This document shows, in pieces, positions 25,348 to 34,959 of a stretch of DNA of 64,000 nucleotides. Source of the stretch: Lachnospiraceae bacterium (GTDB lineage: Bacteria; Bacillota; Clostridia; Lachnospirales; Lachnospiraceae); assembly GCA_021153325.1 (NCBI GenBank), contig JAGKTQ010000008.1:1-64000 (forward strand), in the 5' to 3' direction. Within the stretch, counting starts at the first letter, position 1. Each line of letters opens with the position of its first letter. The translations under genes and the position numbers were made by a program. A model generated the notes under the pieces. That model searched no databases, was not told the origin of the DNA, and saw only the letters and a program-made list of their open reading frames with translations.

Positions 25348-25848
25348 ATGGCACAGGTTGGAATTGTCATGGGTAGTGATTCAGACATGCCGGTAATGGC
25401 GAAAGCAGCAGATATTTTAGAGGAGCTTGGTATTTCATATGAAATGAAAATTATCTCTGCACATAGAGAGCCGGATGTATTTTTTGAATATGCTAAAACA
25501 GCAGAGGAAAAGGGCTTTAAAGTAATTATCGCAGGAGCAGGTATGGCAGCACACCTTCCGGGTATGTGCGCTGCAATTTTCCCAATGCCTGTTATCGGCA
25601 TTCCGATGCATACGACATCTTTAGGAGGAAGAGATTCTTTATACTCTATCGTACAGATGCCATCCGGAATTCCGGTTGCAACAGTAGCAATCAATGGCGG
25701 TGCCAATGCAGGACTTTTGGCAGCTAAGATTCTTGCAACTTCAGATGCAGCTTTGCTTGATAAATTAAAAGCATACTCTCAGGGCTTAAAGGAAGCAGTA
25801 GAGAAAAAGGATGCACATTTACAGGAAGTAGGATACAAAAACTACTAA
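25348..25848 (+). CDS. purE: N5-carboxyaminoimidazole ribonucleotide mutase (PurE)
   Basis: 166 residues. GSDSDMPVM and the active-site loop SAHREPD are visible, with the Gly/Ala-rich nucleotide-binding stretch IAGAGMAAHLPGMCA. PurE produces carboxyaminoimidazole ribonucleotide. No purK is in the window, so whether it acts as mutase (with PurK elsewhere) or as a direct AIR carboxylase cannot be decided here. AGGAGG precedes the ATG, and purM follows 35 nt later. Confidence 0.94.
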   Translation: MAQVGIVMGSDSDMPVMAKAADILEELGISYEMKIISAHREPDVFFEYAKTAEEKGFKVIIAGAGMAAHLPGMCAAIFPMPVIGIPMHTTSLGGRDSLYSIVQMPSGIPVATVAINGGANAGLLAAKILATSDAALLDKLKAYSQGLKEAVEKKDAHLQEVGYKNY

Positions 25849-25883
25849 TTTTATAATGGATTACAGGAAAGGATGAATATAAA

Positions 25884-26909
25884 ATGGATTACAAGAACGC
25901 TGGTGTAGATATTGAAGCTGGTTACAAATCAGTGGAATTAATGAAAAAATATGTAAAAGAAACAATGAGACCGGAAGTATTAGGCGGTCTGGGCGGATTT
26001 TCAGGTGCCTTTTCATTAGATAAAATTAAAGAGATGGAAAAACCTACATTAGTATCCGGTACAGACGGTTGTGGTACAAAAGTGAAATTAGCATTTTTGA
26101 TGGACAAGCATGATACGATCGGTATTGATGCAGTTGCTATGTGCGTAAATGATATTGCATGTGCTGGTGGAGAACCATTATTCTTCTTAGATTACATTGC
26201 ATGTGGAAAAAACTATCCTGAAAAGATTGCAACGATCGTAAAAGGTGTTGCAGAAGGATGCTTACAGTCAGGCGCTGCTTTGATCGGTGGCGAGACAGCA
26301 GAACATCCAGGTTTAATGCCAGAAGACGAATACGATCTTGCAGGATTTGCTGTAGGTGTTGTTGATGAAAAAGATCTGATCACAGGAAAAGATTTAAAGG
26401 ACGGAGATGTTTTGATCGGTATGGCATCCTCCGGTGTGCATAGTAACGGATTTTCTTTAGTAAGAAAAGTTTTCGAAATGACAAAAGAAAGCTTAGATAC
26501 TTATTATGATGAACTTGGAAAAACATTAGGTGAAGCATTGATTGAGCCTACAAGAATTTATGTAAAAGCATTGAAATCCATTAAAGATGCAGGCGTTAAA
26601 GTAAAAGCATGCAGCCATATTACAGGTGGTGGATTCTATGAAAATATTCCAAGAATGCTTCCTGACGGCATTCGTGCTGTAGTCAAGAAAGACAGCTATG
26701 AAATACCGGCTATTTTCAAACTTCTTCAGGAAAAAGGCGGCATTACAGATGAAATGATGTACAATACATACAATATGGGACTTGGTATGATCGTTGCAGT
26801 AGATAAAGCAGACGTGGATAAGACAATGGAAGCAATCAAAGCAGCAGGAGATACACCATATATCGTAGGACATTGTGAAGCAGGTGAAAAAGGAGTTACG
26901 TTATGTTAA
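25884..26909 (+). CDS. purM: Phosphoribosylformylglycinamidine cyclo-ligase
   Basis: 341 residues, normal length. The N-terminal YKNAGVDIEAGYKSVELMK, the ATP-binding SGTDGCGTKVKLA, and ALIGGETAEHPG are the AIR-synthetase motifs; HITGGGFYENIPRML lies in the second domain. It converts FGAM to AIR, immediately before the PurE step. Its last codons overlap the start of purN by 7 nt, indicating coupled translation. Confidence 0.96.
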   Translation: MDYKNAGVDIEAGYKSVELMKKYVKETMRPEVLGGLGGFSGAFSLDKIKEMEKPTLVSGTDGCGTKVKLAFLMDKHDTIGIDAVAMCVNDIACAGGEPLFFLDYIACGKNYPEKIATIVKGVAEGCLQSGAALIGGETAEHPGLMPEDEYDLAGFAVGVVDEKDLITGKDLKDGDVLIGMASSGVHSNGFSLVRKVFEMTKESLDTYYDELGKTLGEALIEPTRIYVKALKSIKDAGVKVKACSHITGGGFYENIPRMLPDGIRAVVKKDSYEIPAIFKLLQEKGGITDEMMYNTYNMGLGMIVAVDKADVDKTMEAIKAAGDTPYIVGHCEAGEKGVTLC

Positions 26910-27526
26910 ATATCGTAGTTTGCGTATCCGGCGGTGGAACCAACCTGCAGGCAATCATGGATGCGGTATCTAACGGACAGATAACAAATACGAAGATCGC
27001 AGGTGTTATCAGTAATAATCCGGGAGCCTTTGCATTAGAGAGAGCACAGAAAGCAGGGATTCCTTCTTTCTGTATCTCTCCAAAAAGCTATGAAAGCAGA
27101 GAGGATTTTAACGAAGCATTTCTGGCAAAAATGGATGAGTTAAATCCGGATCTGATTGTGCTGGCAGGATTTTTGGTAGTCATTCCAGAAAAAATGATAC
27201 AAAAATTCAAAAACCGCATTATCAACATCCATCCATCCTTGATCCCATCCTTCTGTGGTACCGGCTATTATGGACTGAAAGTGCATGAAGCAGCACTTGA
27301 CAGAGGCGTGAAAGTAGTAGGCGCTACCGTTCATTTTGTAGACGAAGGAACAGATACCGGACCGATCATTTATCAAAAACCAGTCATGGTAGAAGAGGGT
27401 GACACACCGGAAGTTTTACAGAGACGTGTGATGGAACAGGCAGAATGGATCATTTTACCAAAAGCAATTGATGCGATTGCTAATGGAAAGATCAAAGTAA
27501 AAGACGGAAAAGTAGTACAGGCATAA
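26903..27526 (+). CDS. purN: Phosphoribosylglycinamide formyltransferase
   Basis: 207 residues. Motifs: VCVSGGGTNLQAIMDA (phosphate binding), NIHPSLIPSFCGTGYYG with catalytic Asn and His, and GATVHFVDEGTDTGPII with the catalytic Asp. It transfers a formyl group from 10-formyl-THF to GAR. It overlaps purM by 7 nt and is followed by purD. Confidence 0.96.
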   Translation: MLNIVVCVSGGGTNLQAIMDAVSNGQITNTKIAGVISNNPGAFALERAQKAGIPSFCISPKSYESREDFNEAFLAKMDELNPDLIVLAGFLVVIPEKMIQKFKNRIINIHPSLIPSFCGTGYYGLKVHEAALDRGVKVVGATVHFVDEGTDTGPIIYQKPVMVEEGDTPEVLQRRVMEQAEWIILPKAIDAIANGKIKVKDGKVVQA

Positions 27527-27585
27527 GTTTACGAGAAACAGCAGAGCAGCAGGCAGCTTATCATATGCATGGAGGAAAAGTTAAC

Positions 27586-28857
27586 ATGAAGGTTTTAATA
27601 GTAGGAAGCGGCGGAAGAGAACACGCGATTGCAACAAGTGTAGCAAAAAGCCCTAAAGTAGACAAAATTTATTGTGCACCGGGAAATGCAGGAATCGGTC
27701 TGATTGCAGAGTGTGTACCGATCGGTGCTATGGAATTTGATAAAATTGTAGCGTTCGCAAAAGAAAAAGAAATCGATTTAACAATCGTAGGAATGGATGA
27801 CCCATTAGTAGGTGGTCTTGTAGATGAACTGAACAATGCAGGACTCCGTGCATTCGGGCCAAAGAAAAATGCAGCTATTTTAGAGGGAAGTAAAGCATTT
27901 TCTAAAGACCTTATGAAAAAATATAACATTCCTACTGCAGCATATGAAACTTTTGATGATGCAGATGCTGCGATCGCTTATTTGGAAAAAGCAGATTTCC
28001 CGATTGTTTTAAAAGCAGATGGATTGGCGCTTGGAAAAGGTGTTCTGATCTGTAATACATTAGAAGAAGCCAAAGATGGTGTAAAATCCATTATGTTGGA
28101 CAAACAGTTCGGTTCAGCAGGAAACAGACTTGTTGTGGAAGAGTTCATGACAGGAAGAGAAGTTTCTGTATTATCTTATGTGGATGGCAAGACGATCAAA
28201 ACTATGACTTCCGCACAGGATCATAAACGTGCAAAAGACGGAGATCAGGGCTTAAATACCGGCGGAATGGGAACCTTTTCACCAAGTCCATTCTATACAG
28301 AAGAAGTAGATGAATTTTGTAAAAAATACATTTATCAGGCAACGGTAGATGCTATGGCAGCAGAAGGAAGAGAATTTAAAGGTATTATTTTCTTTGGACT
28401 TATGTTGACAGAAAAAGGACCTCGTGTGTTAGAGTACAATGCTCGTTTTGGTGATCCAGAAGCACAGGTTGTACTTCCTCGAATGAAAAATGATATTATT
28501 GAAGTGATGGAAGCATGTATTGATGGTACGTTAGATACCGTAGACTTGCAGTTCGAAGATAATGCAGCAGTTTGCGTAGTACTGGCATCGGATGGTTATC
28601 CGGTTTCCTATGAAAAAGGTCTTCTGATCAAAGGCTTAGAGAAATTTGATGGAAAAGATGGTTATTATTGTTTCCATGCCGGAACAAAGCAGACAGAGGA
28701 AGGCATCGTAACAAACGGTGGACGTGTTTTGGGAATTACTGCAAAGGGAAAAGACTTAAAAGAAGCGAGAGCAAATGCATATGAAGCTACCAAATGGGTA
28801 GAATTCGCGAACAAATATATGAGAAACGATATCGGAAAAGCAATTGACGAAGCTTAA
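27586..28857 (+). CDS. purD: Phosphoribosylamine-glycine ligase
   Basis: About 423 residues from ATG 27586 (GGAGG 10 bases upstream); an upstream ATG at 27565 overlaps that ribosome site. The N-terminal Rossmann motif is LIVGSGGREHAIA. ATP-grasp features are PIVLKADGLALGKGV, QDHKRAKDGDQGLNTGGMG and YNARFGDPEAQ. PurD makes GAR from phosphoribosylamine, the step before PurN. Confidence 0.95.
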   Translation: MKVLIVGSGGREHAIATSVAKSPKVDKIYCAPGNAGIGLIAECVPIGAMEFDKIVAFAKEKEIDLTIVGMDDPLVGGLVDELNNAGLRAFGPKKNAAILEGSKAFSKDLMKKYNIPTAAYETFDDADAAIAYLEKADFPIVLKADGLALGKGVLICNTLEEAKDGVKSIMLDKQFGSAGNRLVVEEFMTGREVSVLSYVDGKTIKTMTSAQDHKRAKDGDQGLNTGGMGTFSPSPFYTEEVDEFCKKYIYQATVDAMAAEGREFKGIIFFGLMLTEKGPRVLEYNARFGDPEAQVVLPRMKNDIIEVMEACIDGTLDTVDLQFEDNAAVCVVLASDGYPVSYEKGLLIKGLEKFDGKDGYYCFHAGTKQTEEGIVTNGGRVLGITAKGKDLKEARANAYEATKWVEFANKYMRNDIGKAIDEA

Positions 28858-28906
28858 AAGTTTTCCAAAAAGAAAGTGGGATTACTTAAGGAAGGAAGAA
28901 GATATA

Positions 28907-30292
28907 ATGAAGAACACGAAACGGTACATAACGAAAGTTAAAAATGCAGGCAAAATTATGTTGGCTATGCTGACAGTTTGCAGTTGTATGATTTTATTTT
29001 CGTTTGAATCTCTGGCAGCAGAAGGAACTGTAAAAACTACCTCTGCTAAAATCAGAAGTGAGGCCAATACTTCAAGTGAAGTTCTTGCGAGTGTAGAAGC
29101 AGGAGATGAGCTTACGATCAAAGCAAAAACAACAGGAGCAGATGGCTATACATGGTATCAGGTATTTGTAGATGCGGATACCTTGGGATTCATCCGTTCT
29201 GATTTAGTAGAAGCTGACGGAACAGTGCCGGAAATGCAAGCATCTTCTTCTCAGTCTACAACAAGTGATTCGGGAAGCAGTACAGAAACAACCAATCAGC
29301 AGGCACAGGCTGTCACCATTACGGTAGAACCAATGGAAAGTCAAAGTGCTACGATTACAGGTGGAGATGTAAATGTGCGCCAGAGTGCAAGTACTTCCAC
29401 AGCCAAAGTAGCAACAGCAAAAAATGGAACCGCCATTACGGTAACCGGTCAGGCAACTGGCGCTGATGGTAAAGTATGGTATCAGGCTACTTTTATTAAA
29501 GATGGAACAGAAATTACAGGATTTATCCGTTCGGACTATGTAGAACTTGGAGCAGTGATCGAAGAAACTCCAGCAGAAACAGAAGAAAATACAGCAGAAA
29601 CAGAAGTGACAGAAGATTCTGCGCAAACAACACAGACGGAAAGCAAAGCATACGATACTGTGTTAGAAACAAAAGAAGATGGCACACAGGAATGGTATCT
29701 GTATGATAATGCAGCAGGATATAAATATTCCATTCCGGATCTGATGGCTGTAACACAAAATAATTCTGAGGCTGATGGCGAATTGGAAGGTCAGGTAAAA
29801 CAGCAGAAAATCATTATTATTGTCTTGATTGTCATTTTAGTTGTTGTCATTCTTGGTGCAACATTACTATTCTTTAAATTGCACGACAATGATGATTTTG
29901 ATGAGGAAGATGAGGAAGAGGAAGAAATTCCGGTTAGAAAAAGAAAAGTAGAAAGAACAGTGCGCGAACCGGCTAGAGAACCGGTAAAACGTCCTGCACA
30001 GACTACAGACAGACCTGTTAGACGTCAGACACAGGGAACAACAGCTCGTACACAGCAGACACAAAGACCTGTAAGACAGACAGAAGCAGCATCGCAAAGA
30101 CCAGTACAAAAACCGGTTCAGAAGCCAAGACCAACTGCGCAGATGCCGGAAAAAGAAGTGACCTATGAAGAGGATTTAAAACTGGATACAAAGAGAAATT
30201 CAAATAATCAGTGGCGTTCAAAAAACTTCCTTGCAGATGATGATGAGTTTGAATTTGAATTTTTAAATATGGATGATCCGAAGAGATTATAA
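28907..30292 (+). CDS. Secreted/membrane-anchored SH3-domain protein
   Basis: About 461 residues from ATG 28907 (AAGGAAGG upstream). A signal peptide (through SLAAEG) is followed by two bacterial SH3 domains (about residues 35-95 and 145-210; TTSAKIRSEANTSSEVLAS and VNVRQSASTSTAKVA), a Glu/Thr-rich linker, a membrane helix near 300-325 (IIIIVLIVILVVVILG), then an acidic stretch and a Arg/Gln/Pro-rich tail. SH3b domains usually bind cell-wall peptides, placing the N-terminal part outside and the basic tail in the cytoplasm. The function is otherwise unknown. Confidence 0.75.
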   Translation: MKNTKRYITKVKNAGKIMLAMLTVCSCMILFSFESLAAEGTVKTTSAKIRSEANTSSEVLASVEAGDELTIKAKTTGADGYTWYQVFVDADTLGFIRSDLVEADGTVPEMQASSSQSTTSDSGSSTETTNQQAQAVTITVEPMESQSATITGGDVNVRQSASTSTAKVATAKNGTAITVTGQATGADGKVWYQATFIKDGTEITGFIRSDYVELGAVIEETPAETEENTAETEVTEDSAQTTQTESKAYDTVLETKEDGTQEWYLYDNAAGYKYSIPDLMAVTQNNSEADGELEGQVKQQKIIIIVLIVILVVVILGATLLFFKLHDNDDFDEEDEEEEEIPVRKRKVERTVREPAREPVKRPAQTTDRPVRRQTQGTTARTQQTQRPVRQTEAASQRPVQKPVQKPRPTAQMPEKEVTYEEDLKLDTKRNSNNQWRSKNFLADDDEFEFEFLNMDDPKRL

Positions 30293-30298
30293 AGTAAA

Positions 30299-30333
30299 AG
30301 AACTGCCGTCATAATATCGGCAGTTCTTTCTTA
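30299..30333 (+). terminator. Terminator after the SH3-domain gene
   Basis: Stem AGAACTGCCG 30299-30308 / CGGCAGTTCT 30318-30327, then TTCTT. Confidence 0.85.
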
Positions 30334-30365
30334 AAAAACTGTTTTAAAATAACAGCGATTGGATA

Positions 30366-30374
30366 TGATATAAT
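30366..30374 (+). promoter_or_regulatory. Extended -10 promoter before clpC
   Basis: TGATATAAT at 30366-30374 is an extended -10 about 26 bp before the start codon. I see no good -35 at 17 bp, and no clear CtsR direct heptad repeats. Confidence 0.4.
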
Positions 30375-30399
30375 ATCAAGAATATGGAGGACTAAAATA

Positions 30400-32844
30400 A
30401 TGCAGTCACAATTTACAGATAAAGCCAAGGCGGCATTAATGCTGGCTGAAAAAGCAGCAAGAAGCATGCGTCAGGGTTATATTGGAACAGAGCATATTTT
30501 ACTTGGACTGCTTCGGGAACAGACCGGAGTGGCAGCAAGAGTCCTGTTGGAAAATGGTGTAGATGAAAGTCAGCTTTTGGAGATGATAAGAGATTTGATC
30601 GCTCCTGAAGTTGGTATTTCCTTAAAAGAGAGAGACGGTTATTCTCCGAGAGCATTAAAAATATTAGAAGAAGCGCACAAACAGGCAGAACGTTTTGGAG
30701 CTACACTTACTGGAACAGAGCATATTTTACTTGCTTTGATAAAAGAGGGAGAAAATGTTGCAGTAAGACTGTTGAATACTTGTGGTATTTCTACTCAAAA
30801 AATGTATGTAGATCTACTGATTGCCATTGGTGAAGATGGTGGACTTTACAAGGAAGATCTGGCGAAGAAAAATACAAAGAAAAAAGCGGGTCAGTCTACA
30901 TTGGAACAGTATAGCCGTGATCTTACCGCACTGGCAAGAGAAGGAAAACTGGATCCGGTTATTGGAAGAGAAGAGGAAATTCAGAGGGTTATACAGATTT
31001 TGAGCCGTAGAACGAAAAATAATCCATGTCTTATTGGAGAACCGGGTGTAGGAAAGACTGCGGTTGTAGAAGGATTGGCACTCAGGATCGTATCAGGAGA
31101 GGTTCCTTTTACCGTACAGGATAAAAGAGTGCTTACGTTAGATCTGTCCGGTATGGTTGCAGGAAGTAAATATCGTGGTGAATTTGAAGAACGTATTAAA
31201 AAAGTGATCAAGGAAGTGATAGAAGCAGGGAACGTGCTCCTGTTTTTGGATGAAATGCATACGCTTATCGGAGCTGGTGGAGCAGAAGGGGCTATTGATG
31301 CATCTAATATTTTAAAACCTTCTTTGGCAAGAGGAGAGATTCAGCTGATCGGCGCCACTACCATTAGTGAATATCGTAAGTATATTGAAAAGGATGCAGC
31401 ATTGGAACGTCGTTTCCAACCAGTGAATGTAGAAGAACCAACTGTCGAAGAGGCAATTCGTATTCTTACCGGTGTAGCGCAAAAATATGAAGACCATCAT
31501 AGAGTAAAAATCCGTCCAGATGCCATTGAAGCGGCAGTAAGATTATCTGATCGATATATTAATGACCGAAATCTGCCGGATAAAGCAATCGACCTGATCG
31601 ATGAAGCGGCTTCTGCAGCAAGAATTAAATCGGCACATTTGCCAGATAAGATGAAAGAACTGGCAGAGCAGATCAAGAAGCTGGATGTGCAGATTGAACG
31701 CTCTATTAAAATAGAAGCATTTTCACAGGCGGGCGAGCAGAAAAGAGCGCAGGATGTTCTTATAAAGAAATACGAAAAAATGCGCGCGCAGCATGAGAAA
31801 AAGAGTCAGGAAATGAAATATGAAATCGGCGAAAATGAAATCGCTGGTGTAGTTGCTACATGGACGAAAATCCCGGTGAATAAGCTTACCGAAAAAGAAA
31901 GTGAGCGTCTTTTGAAGCTGGAATCCATATTGCATAAGAGGGTCATTGGACAGTCCGAAGCGGTAACTTCTGTTGCAAAAGCAATGCGAAGAGGAAGAGT
32001 GGGGCTGCAGGATCCGAAGCGTCCTATTGGTTCCTTCCTGTTTTTAGGACCTACCGGTGTTGGTAAAACAGAGCTTAGTAAAGCACTTGCAGAAGCGATG
32101 TTTGGTTCAGAAAATGCACTGATCCGTGTAGATATGTCGGAATATATGGAAGGGCATGCAGTATCTAAAATGATCGGTTCACCGCCAGGTTATGTAGGAT
32201 TTGATGAAGGTGGGCAGCTCAGTGAAAAAGTCCGTCGGAATCCTTATTCGGTCGTTCTGTTCGATGAGATTGAAAAAGCACATCCGGATGTATTTAACAT
32301 TTTGTTGCAAGTATTAGATGATGGACATATTACAGACTCCAAGGGAAGAAAGGTAAGTTTTAAAAATACCATTCTTATTATGACATCCAATGCTGGAGCA
32401 CAGCGTATTGTCGAACCGAAAAATTTAGGTTTTACAGCGGGAAATGATGAAGAAAAAGATTATCAGAAAATGAAATCTAATGTGATGGAAGAAGTAAAGA
32501 AGCTCTTTAAACCGGAATTTATCAATCGTATTGATGAAATTATGGTATTCCATCCTCTTACAAAACAGGATATGAAACAGATTATTACGCTGTTATCCAA
32601 GTCATTGATCACACGCTGTAAAGAGCAATTAGATATTAATCTGACTATTTCTAATGCGTTAAAGGAGCATATTGTAGATAAATATTCTGAGCCTAAGATG
32701 GGTGCACGTCCGTTAAAGAGAGCAGTGCAGAATGTGATCGAAGATAAGCTGGCAGAAGAAGTACTTTCCGGTAAGATAAAAGCCGGAGATAAAGTGACTG
32801 CAGGAATCAAAAATGGTGAAGTTGTTTTTCATATAAAAGAATAA
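30400..32844 (+). CDS. clpC: ATP-dependent unfoldase ClpC
   Basis: 814 residues, the ClpC length, after GGAGG. An N-terminal double Clp_N repeat (FTDKAKAALMLAEKAA; RALKILEEAHKQAERFG) is followed by AAA-1 (GEPGVGKTAVVEGLA, Walker B LLFLDEMHTL), a UVR-like coiled middle domain, AAA-2 (GPTGVGKTELSKALA, VVLFDEIEKAHPDVF) and the C-terminal D2-small domain (EPKMGARPLKRAVQ). It unfolds substrates for ClpP. The usual ctsR-mcsA-mcsB genes are not adjacent, so regulation may differ from Bacillus. Confidence 0.95.
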   Translation: MQSQFTDKAKAALMLAEKAARSMRQGYIGTEHILLGLLREQTGVAARVLLENGVDESQLLEMIRDLIAPEVGISLKERDGYSPRALKILEEAHKQAERFGATLTGTEHILLALIKEGENVAVRLLNTCGISTQKMYVDLLIAIGEDGGLYKEDLAKKNTKKKAGQSTLEQYSRDLTALAREGKLDPVIGREEEIQRVIQILSRRTKNNPCLIGEPGVGKTAVVEGLALRIVSGEVPFTVQDKRVLTLDLSGMVAGSKYRGEFEERIKKVIKEVIEAGNVLLFLDEMHTLIGAGGAEGAIDASNILKPSLARGEIQLIGATTISEYRKYIEKDAALERRFQPVNVEEPTVEEAIRILTGVAQKYEDHHRVKIRPDAIEAAVRLSDRYINDRNLPDKAIDLIDEAASAARIKSAHLPDKMKELAEQIKKLDVQIERSIKIEAFSQAGEQKRAQDVLIKKYEKMRAQHEKKSQEMKYEIGENEIAGVVATWTKIPVNKLTEKESERLLKLESILHKRVIGQSEAVTSVAKAMRRGRVGLQDPKRPIGSFLFLGPTGVGKTELSKALAEAMFGSENALIRVDMSEYMEGHAVSKMIGSPPGYVGFDEGGQLSEKVRRNPYSVVLFDEIEKAHPDVFNILLQVLDDGHITDSKGRKVSFKNTILIMTSNAGAQRIVEPKNLGFTAGNDEEKDYQKMKSNVMEEVKKLFKPEFINRIDEIMVFHPLTKQDMKQIITLLSKSLITRCKEQLDINLTISNALKEHIVDKYSEPKMGARPLKRAVQNVIEDKLAEEVLSGKIKAGDKVTAGIKNGEVVFHIKE

Positions 32845-32961
32845 AAACATTTCATAAATTTTAAACGATAACTATAGCAAAAAAAATACAATTATATTAT
32901 ACTGAAACTACAAATGAAACGGTGTCAAAAACACTGTAAGGTATTTAGGAGGATATTGGAG

Positions 32962-33372
32962 ATGGCAGTAGTAGAAACACTGCTTCGCGCGGAAAATGAT
33001 GGAACTATCAGCTTTGGAAATCATAAACTTGCGCAGAAAGCTAAGTTAGAAGACTTTGAACATGCGGGAGACTTGTATAAGGTAAAAACATACAGTACTA
33101 TGACAAAGTTGGAAAAAAACGGAATGTTCGTATATGAATCTGTTCCGGGAACAAGCGTACTTAACCTGAAAGAAGATGAAAATGGAGTAAGCTTCGTTGT
33201 TGAAGGTGATGAAGATGCTCAGATTACCGTAGGACTTCAGGATGATACGGAATATGAAGTATTTGTAAATGATGCAAGTGCTGGAAAAATGAAGACCAAT
33301 ATGGGCGGTAAATTAAGTGTAAGTGTTGAGCTGGCAGGAGTTGGCGAAGTCAGCGTTAAAATTGTAAAATAA
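32962..33372 (+). CDS. Small conserved beta-rich protein of unknown function
   Basis: 136 residues from ATG 32962, set by AGGAGG 9 bases upstream. A longer start at 32914 lacks a ribosome site. The sequence is full of alternating hydrophobic stretches (TISFGNHKLAQKAK, GMFVYESVPGTS, DEDAQITVGLQDDTEYEVFV, MKTNMGGKLSVSVEL), which suggests an all-beta fold. There is no signal peptide, so it is probably cytoplasmic. I recall relatives in Lachnospiraceae labelled endosialidase, but nothing here supports that activity. Confidence 0.65.
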   Translation: MAVVETLLRAENDGTISFGNHKLAQKAKLEDFEHAGDLYKVKTYSTMTKLEKNGMFVYESVPGTSVLNLKEDENGVSFVVEGDEDAQITVGLQDDTEYEVFVNDASAGKMKTNMGGKLSVSVELAGVGEVSVKIVK

Positions 33373-33387
33373 TAGGACTGATTAACT

Positions 33388-34776
33388 ATGGCAAAAGGAA
33401 AGAAAACAACCTTGTTTTTCTGCCAGAATTGTGGCTATGAATCGGCAAAATGGATGGGACAGTGTCCTGCCTGCAAGGAGTGGAATACTTTTGTAGAGGA
33501 GACGGTCGTTTCTACTAGTTCTGGAATGGGCAGTTTGGCAAAAGGTGACGGACGAAAGAGAGCGGAAGCACATAAGCTTACGGATATTTCCATGAACGAG
33601 GAGGAAAAACTTCTTACCCATATAGGAGAACTTGACAGAGTGCTGGGAGGCGGTATTGTCCCCGGCTCTCTTACTTTAGTAGGAGGCGATCCGGGAATCG
33701 GAAAGTCTACCTTACTTTTACAGGTATGTAGAGAGCTGTCGAGAGAGCATCATAAAGTATTGTATATATCTGGAGAAGAATCTTTGAAGCAGATTAAAAT
33801 ACGTGCAAACCGTATGGGTGAATTTTCTGAGGATTTACTTTTACTTTGTGAGACAAACCTTACTTTAATAGAAGAAACGATCCGGCAGATCGAACCGGAA
33901 GTAGTGATTATTGACTCTATCCAGACTATGTATAATGAAAATGTGTCGGCAGCCCCTGGTAGTGTATCACAGGTAAGAGAGTCTACCGGTGTGTTGATGC
34001 AGTTGGCAAAAGGTATGGGCGTATCCATTTTCATTGTAGGTCATGTGACAAAAGAAGGAACGGTTGCAGGACCAAGAGTGCTGGAACATATGGTTGATAC
34101 AGTACTCTATTTTGAAGGCGACAGACATGCTTCTTACAGGATTTTAAGGGGAGTCAAAAATCGTTTTGGTTCGACAAATGAAATTGGCGTTTTTGAAATG
34201 CGGGAAAATGGTTTGGAGGAAGTGAAAAATCCTTCGGAATATATGATAAATGGAAGACCAGAAGGTGCGAGCGGGTCTGTTGTTGTATGCTCGATAGAAG
34301 GAACCAGACCAATTTTAATAGAAATACAGGCTCTTGTCTGCCCAACCAATTTTGGATTTCCAAGAAGACAGGCGACAGGCACTGATTTTAACCGATTAAA
34401 TCTGCTGATGGCAGTATTAGAAAAACGTTTGTGTTTACAAATGTCAAATTGTGATGCTTATGTCAATATCGCAGGCGGTATGAAAATTACAGAGCCGGCG
34501 ATAGACTTAGGAATTGCTATGGCGGTCGTATCCAGCTTCAAGAATCGTCCAATTGATGAAAAGACCATTGTTTTTGGAGAAATTGGATTGAGTGGAGAAG
34601 TGCGTGCTGTCAATATGGCAGAGCAGAGAATCATGGAGGCAAAAAAGCTTGGCTTTACGACCTGCGTTATGCCGGCAGTATGCTTAGGACAGTTGAGTGA
34701 TAAAAAGAAGATCATGGCAGAAGGAATGGAACTTATTGGAGTAAGGTCCGTGCAGGATGCCATTGACCTGATTTAG
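33388..34776 (+). CDS. radA: DNA repair/recombination ATPase RadA
   Basis: 462 residues. A C4 zinc finger CQNCGYESAKWMGQCPAC begins the protein, then the RecA-like core with Walker A GGDPGIGKSTLLLQ and Walker B VVIIDSIQTM, the RadA-specific KNRFG motif, and a C-terminal Lon-protease-like domain (about 300-462, NIAGGMKITEPAIDLGIAM). RadA promotes branch migration in recombination. The previous gene ends 15 nt upstream, so they are probably co-transcribed. Confidence 0.96.
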   Translation: MAKGKKTTLFFCQNCGYESAKWMGQCPACKEWNTFVEETVVSTSSGMGSLAKGDGRKRAEAHKLTDISMNEEEKLLTHIGELDRVLGGGIVPGSLTLVGGDPGIGKSTLLLQVCRELSREHHKVLYISGEESLKQIKIRANRMGEFSEDLLLLCETNLTLIEETIRQIEPEVVIIDSIQTMYNENVSAAPGSVSQVRESTGVLMQLAKGMGVSIFIVGHVTKEGTVAGPRVLEHMVDTVLYFEGDRHASYRILRGVKNRFGSTNEIGVFEMRENGLEEVKNPSEYMINGRPEGASGSVVVCSIEGTRPILIEIQALVCPTNFGFPRRQATGTDFNRLNLLMAVLEKRLCLQMSNCDAYVNIAGGMKITEPAIDLGIAMAVVSSFKNRPIDEKTIVFGEIGLSGEVRAVNMAEQRIMEAKKLGFTTCVMPAVCLGQLSDKKKIMAEGMELIGVRSVQDAIDLI

Positions 34777-34800
34777 GAAAATTTATATTTTATAGAAGAA

Positions 34801-34834
34801 AAGGATGTTGTTTTAAAGCAACATCCTTTTTTGT
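34801..34834 (+). terminator. Terminator after radA
   Basis: Stem AAGGATGTTG 34801-34810 / CAACATCCTT 34819-34828, then TTTTTTG. Confidence 0.9.
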
Positions 34835-34877
34835 GTGAAATCTTAACGGAAAACAGAAAGAATTTATAGGAAATGTA

Positions 34878-34906
34878 TTGACAAGGGATGCTGGTTAGTT
34901 TATGCT
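34878..34906 (+). promoter_or_regulatory. Promoter with palindrome over the -10, Fur-family gene
   Basis: TTGACA (34878-34883) and TATGCT (34901-34906) with a 17-bp spacer. The -10 is framed by the inverted repeat TTAGTT (34895-34900) / AACTAA (34907-34912), reminiscent of DtxR/IdeR-type operators (TTAG...CTAA). Confidence 0.65.
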
Positions 34907-34920
34907 AACTAAAAAGGAAA

Positions 34921-34935
34921 TGAAATTCATTATCA
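34921..34935 (+). promoter_or_regulatory. Candidate Fur box
   Basis: TGAAATTCATTATCA matches the 7-1-7 Fur motif TGATAATnATTATCA at 12 of 14 defined positions. It lies downstream of the promoter and 24 bp before the start codon of a Fur-family gene, where a bound repressor would block transcription; autoregulation is inferred. Confidence 0.6.
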
Positions 34936-34959
34936 AAATAAAGAAAAGGAGTGACTCAT

